DNA from: Armatimonadota bacterium
GTDB taxonomy: Bacteria > Armatimonadota > UBA5829 > DTJY01
Direction: 5' to 3'
NCBI GenBank assembly: GCA_023511795.1
Contig: JAIMAU010000001.1
Coordinates: 202,384 to 266,383 of the forward strand
DNA length: 64,000 bases
A program made the translations under genes and the position numbers. This document shows positions 26,043-33,846 of the stretch, in pieces. Position 1 is the stretch's first letter, and each line of letters opens with the position of its first letter. The notes under the pieces were generated by a model. The model had not been told where the DNA came from. It ran no database searches and worked only from the letters and a program-made list of their open reading frames with translations.

Positions 26043-27398
26043 ATGAATGATATTTTTTCATATGAAGAGGCTGTTGAGTATATCCACAGCCTGGGTGAAT
26101 CCGTGATTAAACTCGGCTTGGAGCGTTTCCGTGCTCTTTGTGAGAGTCTTGGCAACCCTCAGAACAAGCTGAGAATAATACATATTGCCGGAACAAACGG
26201 AAAGGGCTCTACTGCCGCAATGGTATCGGCAATTTTGCGGGCAAATAATTACAAGGTTGGAGCATATTATTCACCTTTTGTCTATGATATCCGGGAGCGT
26301 TTCATGCTTAATGGCGAAATGATTCCTCCTGTTGATTTCGTCAGACTGGTGAATACAATCCGGCCACATGCTTTGGCTTTAGAAAAGACACCGCATGGTC
26401 ACCCTACTGAATTCGAAATGAAGACAGCTATTGCGCTCCTGTATTTTGCCGAGCAAGAGGTTGACTTCGCTGTTTTGGAAGTAGGACTTGGGGGCAGGCT
26501 TGACGCCACGAACATTGTAACTCCTCTTGTGAGTGTTATAACGAATGTCGGATTGGATCATATGGAAAGGTTGGGCAATACCATATCAGAGATAGCATTT
26601 GAGAAGGCAGGCATCATCAAGGAAGGTATCCCCGTGGTCACAGCTGCCCAGGATAGCGAAGCTCTGAAAGTCATCAGACAGGTGTGCGATGAGCGACATA
26701 CTAATCTTTTTCATGTCCAGCCTACAAATTATGCTAGATGCTTTAAAGTAGAGCCTCAAAAGGACAGTTCACTTAGGGGGCCGCTTTGTGAGAGTAGCGT
26801 TCAGAACTCTTTTTCGCTTGACGGCATTCTGACGAGATATGAGAATGTTGAAGTTGGAATGAAGGGTGAATTTCAGCTGGTAAATGCTGCGACAGCACTT
26901 GCAACCATTGAAGTTTTGATAGAACATGGCTTTTGCGTCTCTGAGCAGGCAATCCGCGAGGGGTTAAAGAAAGCTTATGCACCCGGTCGACTTGAAGTGC
27001 TACATGAGAAGCCATTTGTAGTTGTGGACGGTGCGCACAATCTAAACGCTGCGCGGGAGCTAGCTCAATCGCTTTGTCGCATTCCCCATAATCGGCTGAT
27101 ACTTGTTATTGGGATGGTATCCGGCCATTCCGTTGAAGACGTAATGTCGGAACTTGCGCCACTTGCACACACGATTATAGCTACTAAGTCCTCAAATATT
27201 CGCGCGGCGCCCGCTGAAACAATTGCTAACATAGCTAGACAATTCTGCTCAAACGTGGAGCAAATCACGCCTATTCGGGAAGCTGTACGGCGTGCCCTTG
27301 CGCTCTCTTCTTCTAATGATTTGGTGTGTGTAACTGGTTCGTTCTATACAGTTGGCGAAGCTCCCAGAGATATCAAGAGCCTGGTTAATAAGTTTTGA
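26043..27398 (+). CDS. folC: Folylpolyglutamate synthase / dihydrofolate synthase
   Basis: Adds glutamate to dihydropteroate and to reduced folates. The 451-residue Mur-ligase-like enzyme has the ATP-binding HIAGTNGKGSTAAMVSAIL (about residues 47-65), FAVLEVGLGGRLDATN, NVGLDHMERLGNT and, in the C-terminal domain, VVDGAHNLNAARELA. Its length is normal for the bifunctional bacterial enzyme. It lies 70 bp after valS, a common order (valS-folC) in Gram-positive-like bacteria, suggesting read-through from the T-box-regulated transcript. Confidence 0.96.
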   Translation: MNDIFSYEEAVEYIHSLGESVIKLGLERFRALCESLGNPQNKLRIIHIAGTNGKGSTAAMVSAILRANNYKVGAYYSPFVYDIRERFMLNGEMIPPVDFVRLVNTIRPHALALEKTPHGHPTEFEMKTAIALLYFAEQEVDFAVLEVGLGGRLDATNIVTPLVSVITNVGLDHMERLGNTISEIAFEKAGIIKEGIPVVTAAQDSEALKVIRQVCDERHTNLFHVQPTNYARCFKVEPQKDSSLRGPLCESSVQNSFSLDGILTRYENVEVGMKGEFQLVNAATALATIEVLIEHGFCVSEQAIREGLKKAYAPGRLEVLHEKPFVVVDGAHNLNAARELAQSLCRIPHNRLILVIGMVSGHSVEDVMSELAPLAHTIIATKSSNIRAAPAETIANIARQFCSNVEQITPIREAVRRALALSSSNDLVCVTGSFYTVGEAPRDIKSLVNKF

Positions 27399-27624
27399 AC
27401 AGATGTTAGATTGGGTATAAACAAAGTGACCCCCTGGTACTTTGAACTATGTAAATCACCCCACGTTTCCAATCTGCGTGATTTGCGCTGAGGCGGCCGG
27501 CACATTTCACAGCACCGACTTTGTGCTTCCTTGGCGGCAGGGAATTTTCGAGTCTAGATTCAAAGGCGCGGTCACCCCCCGACGCAGTCAATGCAATGCA
27601 GAGTTTATGGAAGGGGTGGTAAAA

Positions 27625-28125
27625 ATGAGAAAAAGCCAGGGTTTAGTGAGAAGTCTTAACCCTATGCGAAGGCATTCGTGCCAATGCGAGGGAATTAGAA
27701 TTCCTCGGCTCAAGAGAGTCTCTGCGATTTTCATGCAAAATAATCAGGTAGAGGTGCGCTTCAAAGCGGATATGAAATACCTGGTTCTAGTGCGCTTGAT
27801 TACCCAAGAAGTAGCTGAGAAGTTAAAGCTGAGTAACAATTCCGTTTATGATCTAAAGCTTGCCGTTGGAGAAGCATGTGCTAATGCAATTGAACACGGC
27901 TCGCCTCTGGGTAGCGAAAACGATGTAACTGTAACATTTTCACGGACCGAAAAGGAGCTTAGAATCGAAATTGCAGACCAGGGTGCAGGAAGTTGGATAG
28001 AATCTAAGGTTGGATGTGGCAGTGATAGAGGATTTGGCATCCCCATAATGCGGGCACTCATGGACCAGGTGGATTTTGTGGTCGGTCCCGATGGAACCAA
28101 GGTGATTCTCACCAAACGGCTTTAG
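27625..28125 (+). CDS. RsbW-like anti-sigma ATPase/kinase (HATPase)
   Basis: A GHKL-type ATPase domain of the RsbW/SpoIIAB kind, 166 residues from ATG 27625. The N-box is AVGEACANAIEHGSP, the G1 box DQGAGSW, and the G2 region DRGFGIPIMRALMDQ. Such proteins usually bind a sigma factor or phosphorylate an STAS anti-anti-sigma protein. No STAS protein, sigma factor or PP2C lies next to it, so its partner is elsewhere. ATG 27625 is favoured by a GGAAGGGG site; the core domain itself could start at ATG 27733, and a longer open frame back to 27442 looks non-coding. Confidence 0.85.
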   Translation: MRKSQGLVRSLNPMRRHSCQCEGIRIPRLKRVSAIFMQNNQVEVRFKADMKYLVLVRLITQEVAEKLKLSNNSVYDLKLAVGEACANAIEHGSPLGSENDVTVTFSRTEKELRIEIADQGAGSWIESKVGCGSDRGFGIPIMRALMDQVDFVVGPDGTKVILTKRL

Positions 28126-28159
28126 TAGGTAAATTAGAATACGCATCATCTTGTGATTT

Positions 28160-28218
28160 TTAGACGTGGGTAGAACAATTAAGTATTTTACGAAGGCTTA
28201 AACTCGACTCACGTCTAA
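28160..28218. promoter_or_regulatory. Long inverted repeat upstream of aldo/keto reductase
   Basis: TTAGACGTGGGT (28160-28171) pairs with ACTCACGTCTAA (28207-28218) over 12 bp with one G-U and a 35-nt loop, then TTTTA follows. It could terminate the RsbW-like gene or act as an operator for the reductase gene 28 bp downstream. Confidence 0.4.
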
Positions 28219-28245
28219 TTTTATATATGGGGAGGGACAAATAAA

Positions 28246-29337
28246 TTGGAGCTTCGAGAGCTTGGACGGACTGGAAAGAAACTCACGCTTTTGAGTCTTG
28301 GTTGCATGCGCCTTCCGGATGATGATGAAGAAGGCGCAAAAGTTGTCAGTCGGGCGGTTGACCTTGGTATTAATTACTTTGAGACCTCGGAATGGTATTG
28401 CTCCAACCGAAGCGAAATAAAAGTTGGTATGGGCATAAAGGGTCGCAGAGATAAAGTATATATCTCTACAAAGTGCAAAGTTAAACCCGAAACTACTCAA
28501 GATGATGTCAAAAGGGCTTTTGAGGGCTCGCTTCAGAGGCTGGAAGTTGATTATGTGGATTTTTATCAGGTGTGGGATTTTAGATGGCCCGAGTACGATG
28601 CGGTTTTCAAGAAAGGCGGAGCGCTCGACGCATTAGAGAAGCTTCGTGACGAAGGTCTTATTGGCCACATTGGTATGACAAGTCATGAGTCAAATGAACA
28701 TGTTATCGAGTGTCTCAATACAGGCTGCATTGAAAGCATCACTCTCGCCTACCATATGCTGAATCGCGAAAAGGAGCCTGTTATTCAGTATGCTTACGAG
28801 CATGGCATCGGAGTTGTCATCATGACGCCGCTAGCCGGCGGAATGCTTGCTACTCCATCGGACGTTTTGTCTAGCTTGGCTGGCGGGAAACGAACGTCCA
28901 CAGCGGCAGTAGCTCTTACTTTTGTTATGTCGAATCCTTATGTGACCACAGTGCCTTCGGGCATGACTTCGGTTAAAGAGGTTGAGGAGAACGTTCGAAC
29001 TGCTGAGGAATTCGTGCCGCTCACAGTCGAAGAAAGAGATGTACTCATCAAGACACTTGATGAATATAAAGCCCTTGGTGAGAGGTTCTGTACGGGATGC
29101 AATTATTGCATGCCATGCCCAAATGAGGTTCGTATTCCAGGTCTATTCCGCATCCGCAATTACTACAAAGTTTTCGGCCTTAAAGAATGGGCTGTGCGCT
29201 CGTATGCACGAATGAAAGAACGCCATCCGATAAATTGTACAGAATGCGGTGAATGCGAGAAGAAGTGCCCCAATAACATCCCAATAATTCAGCAGATAAA
29301 GGAAGTCCAAGAGCTGTTCGAAGGAGGCGAGAGTTGA
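28246..29337 (+). CDS. Aldo/keto reductase with C-terminal 4Fe-4S domain
   Basis: A 363-residue (beta/alpha)8 aldo/keto reductase followed by a ferredoxin-like segment with two cysteine sets, CTGCNYCMPCP and CTECGECEKKCP, as in Fe-S AKRs of anaerobes. The substrate is unknown. Of the AKR catalytic residues, Tyr51 (TSEWY) and Lys76 (YISTK) are present. The Asp of the usual FDTA motif is Glu46 (YFETSE), and the usual His after the VDxYxL strand is Trp110 (DFYQVWDF). This could mean altered specificity. TTG 28246 has a GGGGAGGG site 9 nt upstream. It overlaps the DUF1638 gene by 4 bp. Confidence 0.88.
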   Translation: MELRELGRTGKKLTLLSLGCMRLPDDDEEGAKVVSRAVDLGINYFETSEWYCSNRSEIKVGMGIKGRRDKVYISTKCKVKPETTQDDVKRAFEGSLQRLEVDYVDFYQVWDFRWPEYDAVFKKGGALDALEKLRDEGLIGHIGMTSHESNEHVIECLNTGCIESITLAYHMLNREKEPVIQYAYEHGIGVVIMTPLAGGMLATPSDVLSSLAGGKRTSTAAVALTFVMSNPYVTTVPSGMTSVKEVEENVRTAEEFVPLTVEERDVLIKTLDEYKALGERFCTGCNYCMPCPNEVRIPGLFRIRNYYKVFGLKEWAVRSYARMKERHPINCTECGECEKKCPNNIPIIQQIKEVQELFEGGES

Positions 29338-30068
29338 GGCTTTGTGCAATTTCCTGCGAGGTTTTTGCCCGTGAATGCGCTCGGGCGACCGCTTATTCGC
29401 CGCACGTCGTAGATTTAATTCTTCTACCGTTCGGTCTCCACAATGAGCCCGATGAGCTTCGGCGTCGGATTCAGAAAGAGATTGATATTGCTTCCGACGG
29501 CAGATTCGAATATATCGTTTTAGCATACGGGTTGTGCAGCAGGGGTACTGCTGACCTCGAGGCTAGGAGCACGCCAATCGTCGTTCCGCGCGCTCACGAT
29601 TGTATTACTCTTCTTCTCGGCTCAAGAGAGCGATATAAAGAGGAGTTTCAACAGCATCCTGGGACTTATTACCACAGTCCAGGATGGGTTGAGCGCAAAG
29701 AAGGAGAGATTAGGCAAGGTGTGGTGGACTCGATACAGGAGCGTCTTGAAGAGGAGCGTTTTAAGGAGTATGTTCAGAAATACGGCGAGGATAACGCGCA
29801 GTTCCTAATTGAGCAAGAGCGCCTTTGGCTCGTAAACTACAATAGGGCAGCTTTTATTAATACGGGGCTGGGCAATATTGAAAGCTACCGCGAATTTACA
29901 AAGCGATTGGCCGAAAATAGGGGATGGTCATATGAAGAAATCCCGGGCGACACGCGACTAATAGATAGGCTTCTTTTTGGCGATTGGGATGAAACAGAAT
30001 TCCTCATCGTTAGGCCCGGATGCCGAACCATCGAGCAGGTAAACAATGAGATCATTTCAGCGGTTTGA
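29334..30068 (+). CDS. DUF1638 family protein
   Basis: A 244-residue cytoplasmic protein matching the DUF1638 pattern: an N-terminal CAISCEVFARE, then IVLAYGLCSRGT, and PRAHDCITLLLGSRERY. In anaerobes and methanogens such proteins occur beside corrinoid methyltransferases or Fe-S reductases; the function is not established. Cysteines near the N-terminus and in YGLC, with the His-Asp-Cys triplet, could bind metal or a cofactor. TTG 29334 has a GGAGG site and its reading frame overlaps the end of the AKR gene, so the two are translationally coupled and may act on one substrate. Confidence 0.82.
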   Translation: MRLCAISCEVFARECARATAYSPHVVDLILLPFGLHNEPDELRRRIQKEIDIASDGRFEYIVLAYGLCSRGTADLEARSTPIVVPRAHDCITLLLGSRERYKEEFQQHPGTYYHSPGWVERKEGEIRQGVVDSIQERLEEERFKEYVQKYGEDNAQFLIEQERLWLVNYNRAAFINTGLGNIESYREFTKRLAENRGWSYEEIPGDTRLIDRLLFGDWDETEFLIVRPGCRTIEQVNNEIISAV

Positions 30069-30177
30069 CATCGAGACACTAACCGCCAATTTGCCCCTTG
30101 CTGTATTGCTCTGCTTGTGCTTGAGGATTGGAATTCAACGTAAAATATGTTAAATTTTCCTCGGTGATGTAACTGCA

Positions 30178-31176
30178 ATGCCTGCAAATCTAACCCCACA
30201 ATATAAGGAAGCTGAAGAACGATACCGCCAGGCGAAAACTTTTGAGGAGAAGCTTGCTGCACTGGAAGAAATGCTTGCGGTCATTCCCAAGCACAAGGGA
30301 ACCGAGCACATGCAGGGCGATATCAAACGCCGAATTGCTAAGCTAAAGGAGCAGGAAGAGCAGAGGATTGCCAAAGGCAAGCGGTCTTCTAGCTTGTATA
30401 ACGTCGAGAAGGAGGGCGGCGGACAGGTAGTTCTGGTTGGTCCCGCAAATTCAGGCAAATCAAAACTGCTATCGCGCGTTACGAATGCTCAACCTGAGAT
30501 TGGAGAGTATCCGTACACAACCCAAAAGCCATTGCCGGGCATGATGGAGTATGAGGATATACAATTCCAAATTGTAGATATGCCGCCAATCACAGAAGAG
30601 TTTACGGAACCTTGGATGGCAGCAATCGCAAGAAACGCTGATGGAATCTTGTTTGTTCTTGATGTGAGCAATGGTTCGGTGCTCGAAGAAATCGAAAGCA
30701 CTCTTCGCATACTAGAAAAGTTCCGTGTGCGACTTTATGGGTGGGATAGGCCAATACCCAAGGACGAACTGGGCATTGTTGTTCCAAAGAAGACGATTCT
30801 TGTAGCAAACAAAATGGATTGCCCAGAAAGCGCCGAAAACTTGGAGGTAATCCGCGAACTTTATGGAGACCGATTTCCTATTATCCCAGTATCTTCCGAG
30901 ACGGGCCAAGGGCTGGAGGATCTCAAGCAGCAAGTTTTCCGCATGCTTGATGTTGTCCGCATTTATACGAAAGTACCAGGAAAGCCAGCCGATATGGATA
31001 CCCCATATGTCGTCCCGCGCGGCACGACTGTAATCGAGCTAGCTACAATGATCCACAAAGATTTTGCTGAGAAGCTGAGGTATGCTCGAATTTGGGGCGC
31101 CTCAAAGTTCGAAGGCCAAATGGTCAGCCGGGATCATGTGCTTGAAGATCGCGACATAATCGAACTCCACGTATAA
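30178..31176 (+). CDS. OBG/DRG-like GTPase with C-terminal TGS domain
   Basis: A 332-residue GTPase. An N-terminal basic helical region (about 1-78) is followed by the G domain: G1 GPANSGKS (88-95), G2 with Thr114-Thr115 in YPYTTQKPLPG, G3 DMPP (134-137), and G4 NKMD (about 210-213). A TGS domain covers about the last 70 residues (from TPYVVPRGTTVIELATMIH to the end). This is the DRG/Obg family layout, implying a ribosome or tRNA role. G3 normally has Gly after DxP; here Pro replaces it, so hydrolysis could differ. No operon partner is evident. Confidence 0.88.
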   Translation: MPANLTPQYKEAEERYRQAKTFEEKLAALEEMLAVIPKHKGTEHMQGDIKRRIAKLKEQEEQRIAKGKRSSSLYNVEKEGGGQVVLVGPANSGKSKLLSRVTNAQPEIGEYPYTTQKPLPGMMEYEDIQFQIVDMPPITEEFTEPWMAAIARNADGILFVLDVSNGSVLEEIESTLRILEKFRVRLYGWDRPIPKDELGIVVPKKTILVANKMDCPESAENLEVIRELYGDRFPIIPVSSETGQGLEDLKQQVFRMLDVVRIYTKVPGKPADMDTPYVVPRGTTVIELATMIHKDFAEKLRYARIWGASKFEGQMVSRDHVLEDRDIIELHV

Positions 31177-31210
31177 TAACAGCTGGAGCTATATGCGAAT
31201 TGCCCCTTCC

Positions 31211-32452
31211 CTAGGATTTTACAACCACAGCTTCCTTTTCAGGATCCTTGAAGAAAAGCAAGAATGCCAGTGCACAAGCAACGGTTAGCGCGCAGGGCAC
31301 TAGGAAGACCTTTGTCCACATGTGCTGGTCGACTGTGGTCGGAAATACCTTGAGAATGTATCCTGTGAACTGCATCCCCAGCCACGTGCCGATTCCGAGA
31401 GTTACTAGCGCGTAAAGGCTTTGTGCCGATGCCCTGATGTCTTTGGTTGCAACCATATCCACAAATATCTGGCTTGCGGCAAAGAAGAATGCATAGCCAA
31501 AGCCGTGAAGAGTAAGGGATGCTATTACGAGCGGCCGCATTACCTCAACTGGACCATAGGGAGCAGCAGAGAAAACTATGTAGCGTAGCGGCCAAGCAAT
31601 CACACCAAGTGCAAGAGTCCTTCGGACACCCCAAATTCGCAGTGCAACAGGCAGGAGAAATGCCATAGCGATGATTTCAGCAGCCTGAGCTACTGACATA
31701 GTGGCTGGTATATCAGAAGTGTCTATTCTAAGCGCTCGGTTAAGGAAGTCCGCAGTCGGCAGATAATAAAATTGCAGTTCTGTGGTTACTACAAACGCAA
31801 TTAGGATAAAGATAAGAAAGTTTGTATCTTTTAATAGAACAAATGCTTTTCGGAACGCAAGTGGGTCGGCTGCTTCGTCCTTAGTGGGCGGAGTGTGGGG
31901 TAGCGTTAGACAGAATAAACCCATAATAATGCTTGATATGCCTGCGAGCAGAAGGCAGTCTGCCATGCCAGGCGGTGTGCCGGTTTTTCGCCAAAGAGTT
32001 AGCACCAGGCCTGCTACAATCCAGCCAATAGTTCCCCATACTCTTATTTCACCAAAGGCTTTCTCGTCTTTCAGATGATGAAATGCTAGCGAGTTTGTTA
32101 GAGCAAGTGTCGGTGCAAAAAGCAGACAATAAAGACCGAACACAAGCATTATGTTTCCAAACCCATGGGTTTTGGCAGCAATCAGGAGAAACACCCCACC
32201 AATCAGCTGAGCAAATGCCAGAAACCACTGGGTCGGTACCCATCTGTCTGCAACTTGCCCGCCCGTGAATGGAGCCAAGATGCATGCTAGTGGTAGTAGC
32301 CCGAAAAGTAAGGCGGCCTGTTGCGGAGTAAGCCCCAATCCATTTGGTGGAGCACTTACAAGATAGGGCCAAAGAACAGGAGCCCAGGCTCCCCAAATTG
32401 CATATTCTAAGAACATCATTAAACTAAGACGGAAGCGTAAACCAAATCCCAT
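31211..32452 (-). CDS. MFS transporter, nucleoside:H+ symporter-like
   Basis: A 413-residue, 12-helix major facilitator permease. The N-terminus (SLMMFLEYAIWGAWAPVLWPYL) and overall layout match the NupG/XapB nucleoside symporter and related sugar carriers. A conserved GGQVADRWVPTQWFLA loop lies between helices 2 and 3. The substrate cannot be settled from sequence; next to glycosidases, a sugar or nucleoside is likely. ATG at 32452 has a GGAGG site 5 nt upstream. It is convergent with the GTPase gene and divergent from yjbQ. Confidence 0.86.
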   Translation of the reverse strand: MGFGLRFRLSLMMFLEYAIWGAWAPVLWPYLVSAPPNGLGLTPQQAALLFGLLPLACILAPFTGGQVADRWVPTQWFLAFAQLIGGVFLLIAAKTHGFGNIMLVFGLYCLLFAPTLALTNSLAFHHLKDEKAFGEIRVWGTIGWIVAGLVLTLWRKTGTPPGMADCLLLAGISSIIMGLFCLTLPHTPPTKDEAADPLAFRKAFVLLKDTNFLIFILIAFVVTTELQFYYLPTADFLNRALRIDTSDIPATMSVAQAAEIIAMAFLLPVALRIWGVRRTLALGVIAWPLRYIVFSAAPYGPVEVMRPLVIASLTLHGFGYAFFFAASQIFVDMVATKDIRASAQSLYALVTLGIGTWLGMQFTGYILKVFPTTVDQHMWTKVFLVPCALTVACALAFLLFFKDPEKEAVVVKS

Positions 32453-32529
32453 AATATCCTCCAGCGAAGAATAAATTCAAAATATCTTTCGATAAAAAAA
32501 CCATCATTCCTTCATTTTGAGCATTGTAA

Positions 32530-32559
32530 TTGACTTAGCTTAAGCATAAAGATTAAGAT
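32530..32559 (+). promoter_or_regulatory. Candidate promoter for yjbQ
   Basis: TTGACT (32530-32535) and TAAGAT (32554-32559) with an 18-bp spacer, 18 bp before the yjbQ ATG. It lies in the divergent gap with the MFS gene. Confidence 0.45.
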
Positions 32560-32577
32560 TGTGAAGGGTGAAACTGG

Positions 32578-32991
32578 ATGAAATCGCATACAGAATACCT
32601 TTGGTTTAATACTTCCAAGAGGCGAGAGTACATTAATATAACTGGTGAATGCGCAAGAATCCTAAAAGAGAGCGGCATCAAAGAGGGATTGATGCTAGTT
32701 TCGGCTATGCACATTACTGCCGGTGTATGGGTAAATGATAATGAGCCAGGTATTCTCCAGGATGCCGACGATATGCTTGAGCGACTTGCGCCGTTCAACC
32801 CAAATTACCGCCATCATCAGACTGGTGAGGATAACGGTGATGCCCACCTGAAGAACCTACTTACCCATCACCAAGTTATAATTCCCGTCACGAACGGTCA
32901 GCTCGATTTGGGTCCATGGCAGACAATTTTTTACTGTGAGTTCGATGGACAGCGAAGAAAGAGAGTTGTGGCTAAGGTAATAGGAGAATAG
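32578..32991 (+). CDS. YjbQ/UPF0047 family protein
   Basis: A 137-residue single-domain protein. Family signatures are [17 protein letters not shown] (about residues 42-58), the acidic [11 protein letters not shown] and the C-terminal [22 protein letters not shown]. Some members show secondary thiamine-phosphate synthase activity in vitro; the true role is unclear. It stands alone between two divergent/convergent neighbours. Confidence 0.9.
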   Translation: MKSHTEYLWFNTSKRREYINITGECARILKESGIKEGLMLVSAMHITAGVWVNDNEPGILQDADDMLERLAPFNPNYRHHQTGEDNGDAHLKNLLTHHQVIIPVTNGQLDLGPWQTIFYCEFDGQRRKRVVAKVIGE

Positions 32992-33067
32992 GATTTTGTA
33001 AGCTGATTATTAATGTTGGACTGCGTTTGGTATTCAATGGCTATTAGCAATTTTGGGGAGGTTGACA

Positions 33068-33778
33068 ATGATTTGGCAGGAATACTCACAAAGGTTGAAA
33101 AATGTCCTTGAGCTAAGGGGTAGCCCTGTAGCAGTTACATATTCGATGGAACCGGCGAAGAACGCCGAGCCCGGGAAACACTCGGCTTGCAAGGCGATTT
33201 TAGATGCACGAGACGGCAAAGTTATTAATCTTACAAAGGATAGTTCCTCATGTCCCGGCGGAATTTGGCATCTTGGTCTCGGCCCGCGACCCAGCGGAGA
33301 CCAGGATAAAGCACTAAAGAAGTTCCTCGTTAATGGCGAGAAACTCTTTTGCTCGATTGCCGTTTTCCAGAGGGTGATGATGTTGGGTACCCCTCCGCCA
33401 AAAGGTGCAGCGGAGAATGTAATTTTAGCGCCCATGGAGAAGGCAGGACTAATGCCGGATGTCGTGCTATTCCTCGTAAATGCCGAGCAGGCGTGTAGAT
33501 TGATACAGCTTGCGGCTTATTGGGATGGCATTAATCCAAGAACTGAGCTCATTGGTTCCGGATGCCACATGGCAATTGCTTATCCAATAGTATCTGGCGA
33601 GATTAATGTTACATTTCTCGACTGGACAGCTAGAAGAACGCGTCCGTATAAGCCTGACGAGCTAATCATCAGCATCCCATATCACAAGCTGCCAAATATT
33701 GTGGAAGCAATTGATAAGTGTACCGCAGGCACGGCCAAGCTTGAGATACCGCCAGAATTTCAAGCGCATGAGGAATAA
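33068..33778 (+). CDS. DUF169 domain protein
   Basis: A 236-residue protein of the DUF169 family, common in anaerobes and methanogens and of unknown biochemical role. Recognisable parts are RGSPVAVTYS near the N-terminus, a cysteine-containing KHSACKAILDAR and SSSCPGGIWHLGLG, VILAPMEKAG, and GSGCHMAIAYPIVSGE. The conserved cysteines suggest an Fe-S cluster or heme-like ligand, though this is not shown. ATG 33068 with GGGGAGG 6 nt upstream is preferred over TTG 33053. Convergent with the large glycosidase gene. Confidence 0.85.
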   Translation: MIWQEYSQRLKNVLELRGSPVAVTYSMEPAKNAEPGKHSACKAILDARDGKVINLTKDSSSCPGGIWHLGLGPRPSGDQDKALKKFLVNGEKLFCSIAVFQRVMMLGTPPPKGAAENVILAPMEKAGLMPDVVLFLVNAEQACRLIQLAAYWDGINPRTELIGSGCHMAIAYPIVSGEINVTFLDWTARRTRPYKPDELIISIPYHKLPNIVEAIDKCTAGTAKLEIPPEFQAHEE

Positions 33779-33780
33779 TA

Positions 33781-33846
33781 ATTAAGTTTATGGCTTGGCT
33801 CGATTATTAACTTATTATCCAAGAGATAGAACACTTGCAACTTAAT
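33781..33846. terminator. Nested inverted repeats between convergent genes
   Basis: ATTAAGTT (33781-33788) pairs with AACTTAAT (33839-33846); inside, CTTGG (794-798) pairs with CCAAG (819-823). This AT-rich nested structure between convergent genes could serve as a bidirectional stop, but lacks typical T-runs. The outer arm overlaps the 3' end of the glycosidase gene by 5 bp. Confidence 0.35.

Noticed and set aside
27442-27624. RsbW-like gene starting at 27442
   Set aside because: The first 60 residues are low in coding character and a good ribosome-binding site is at 27611-27619 for the ATG at 27625.
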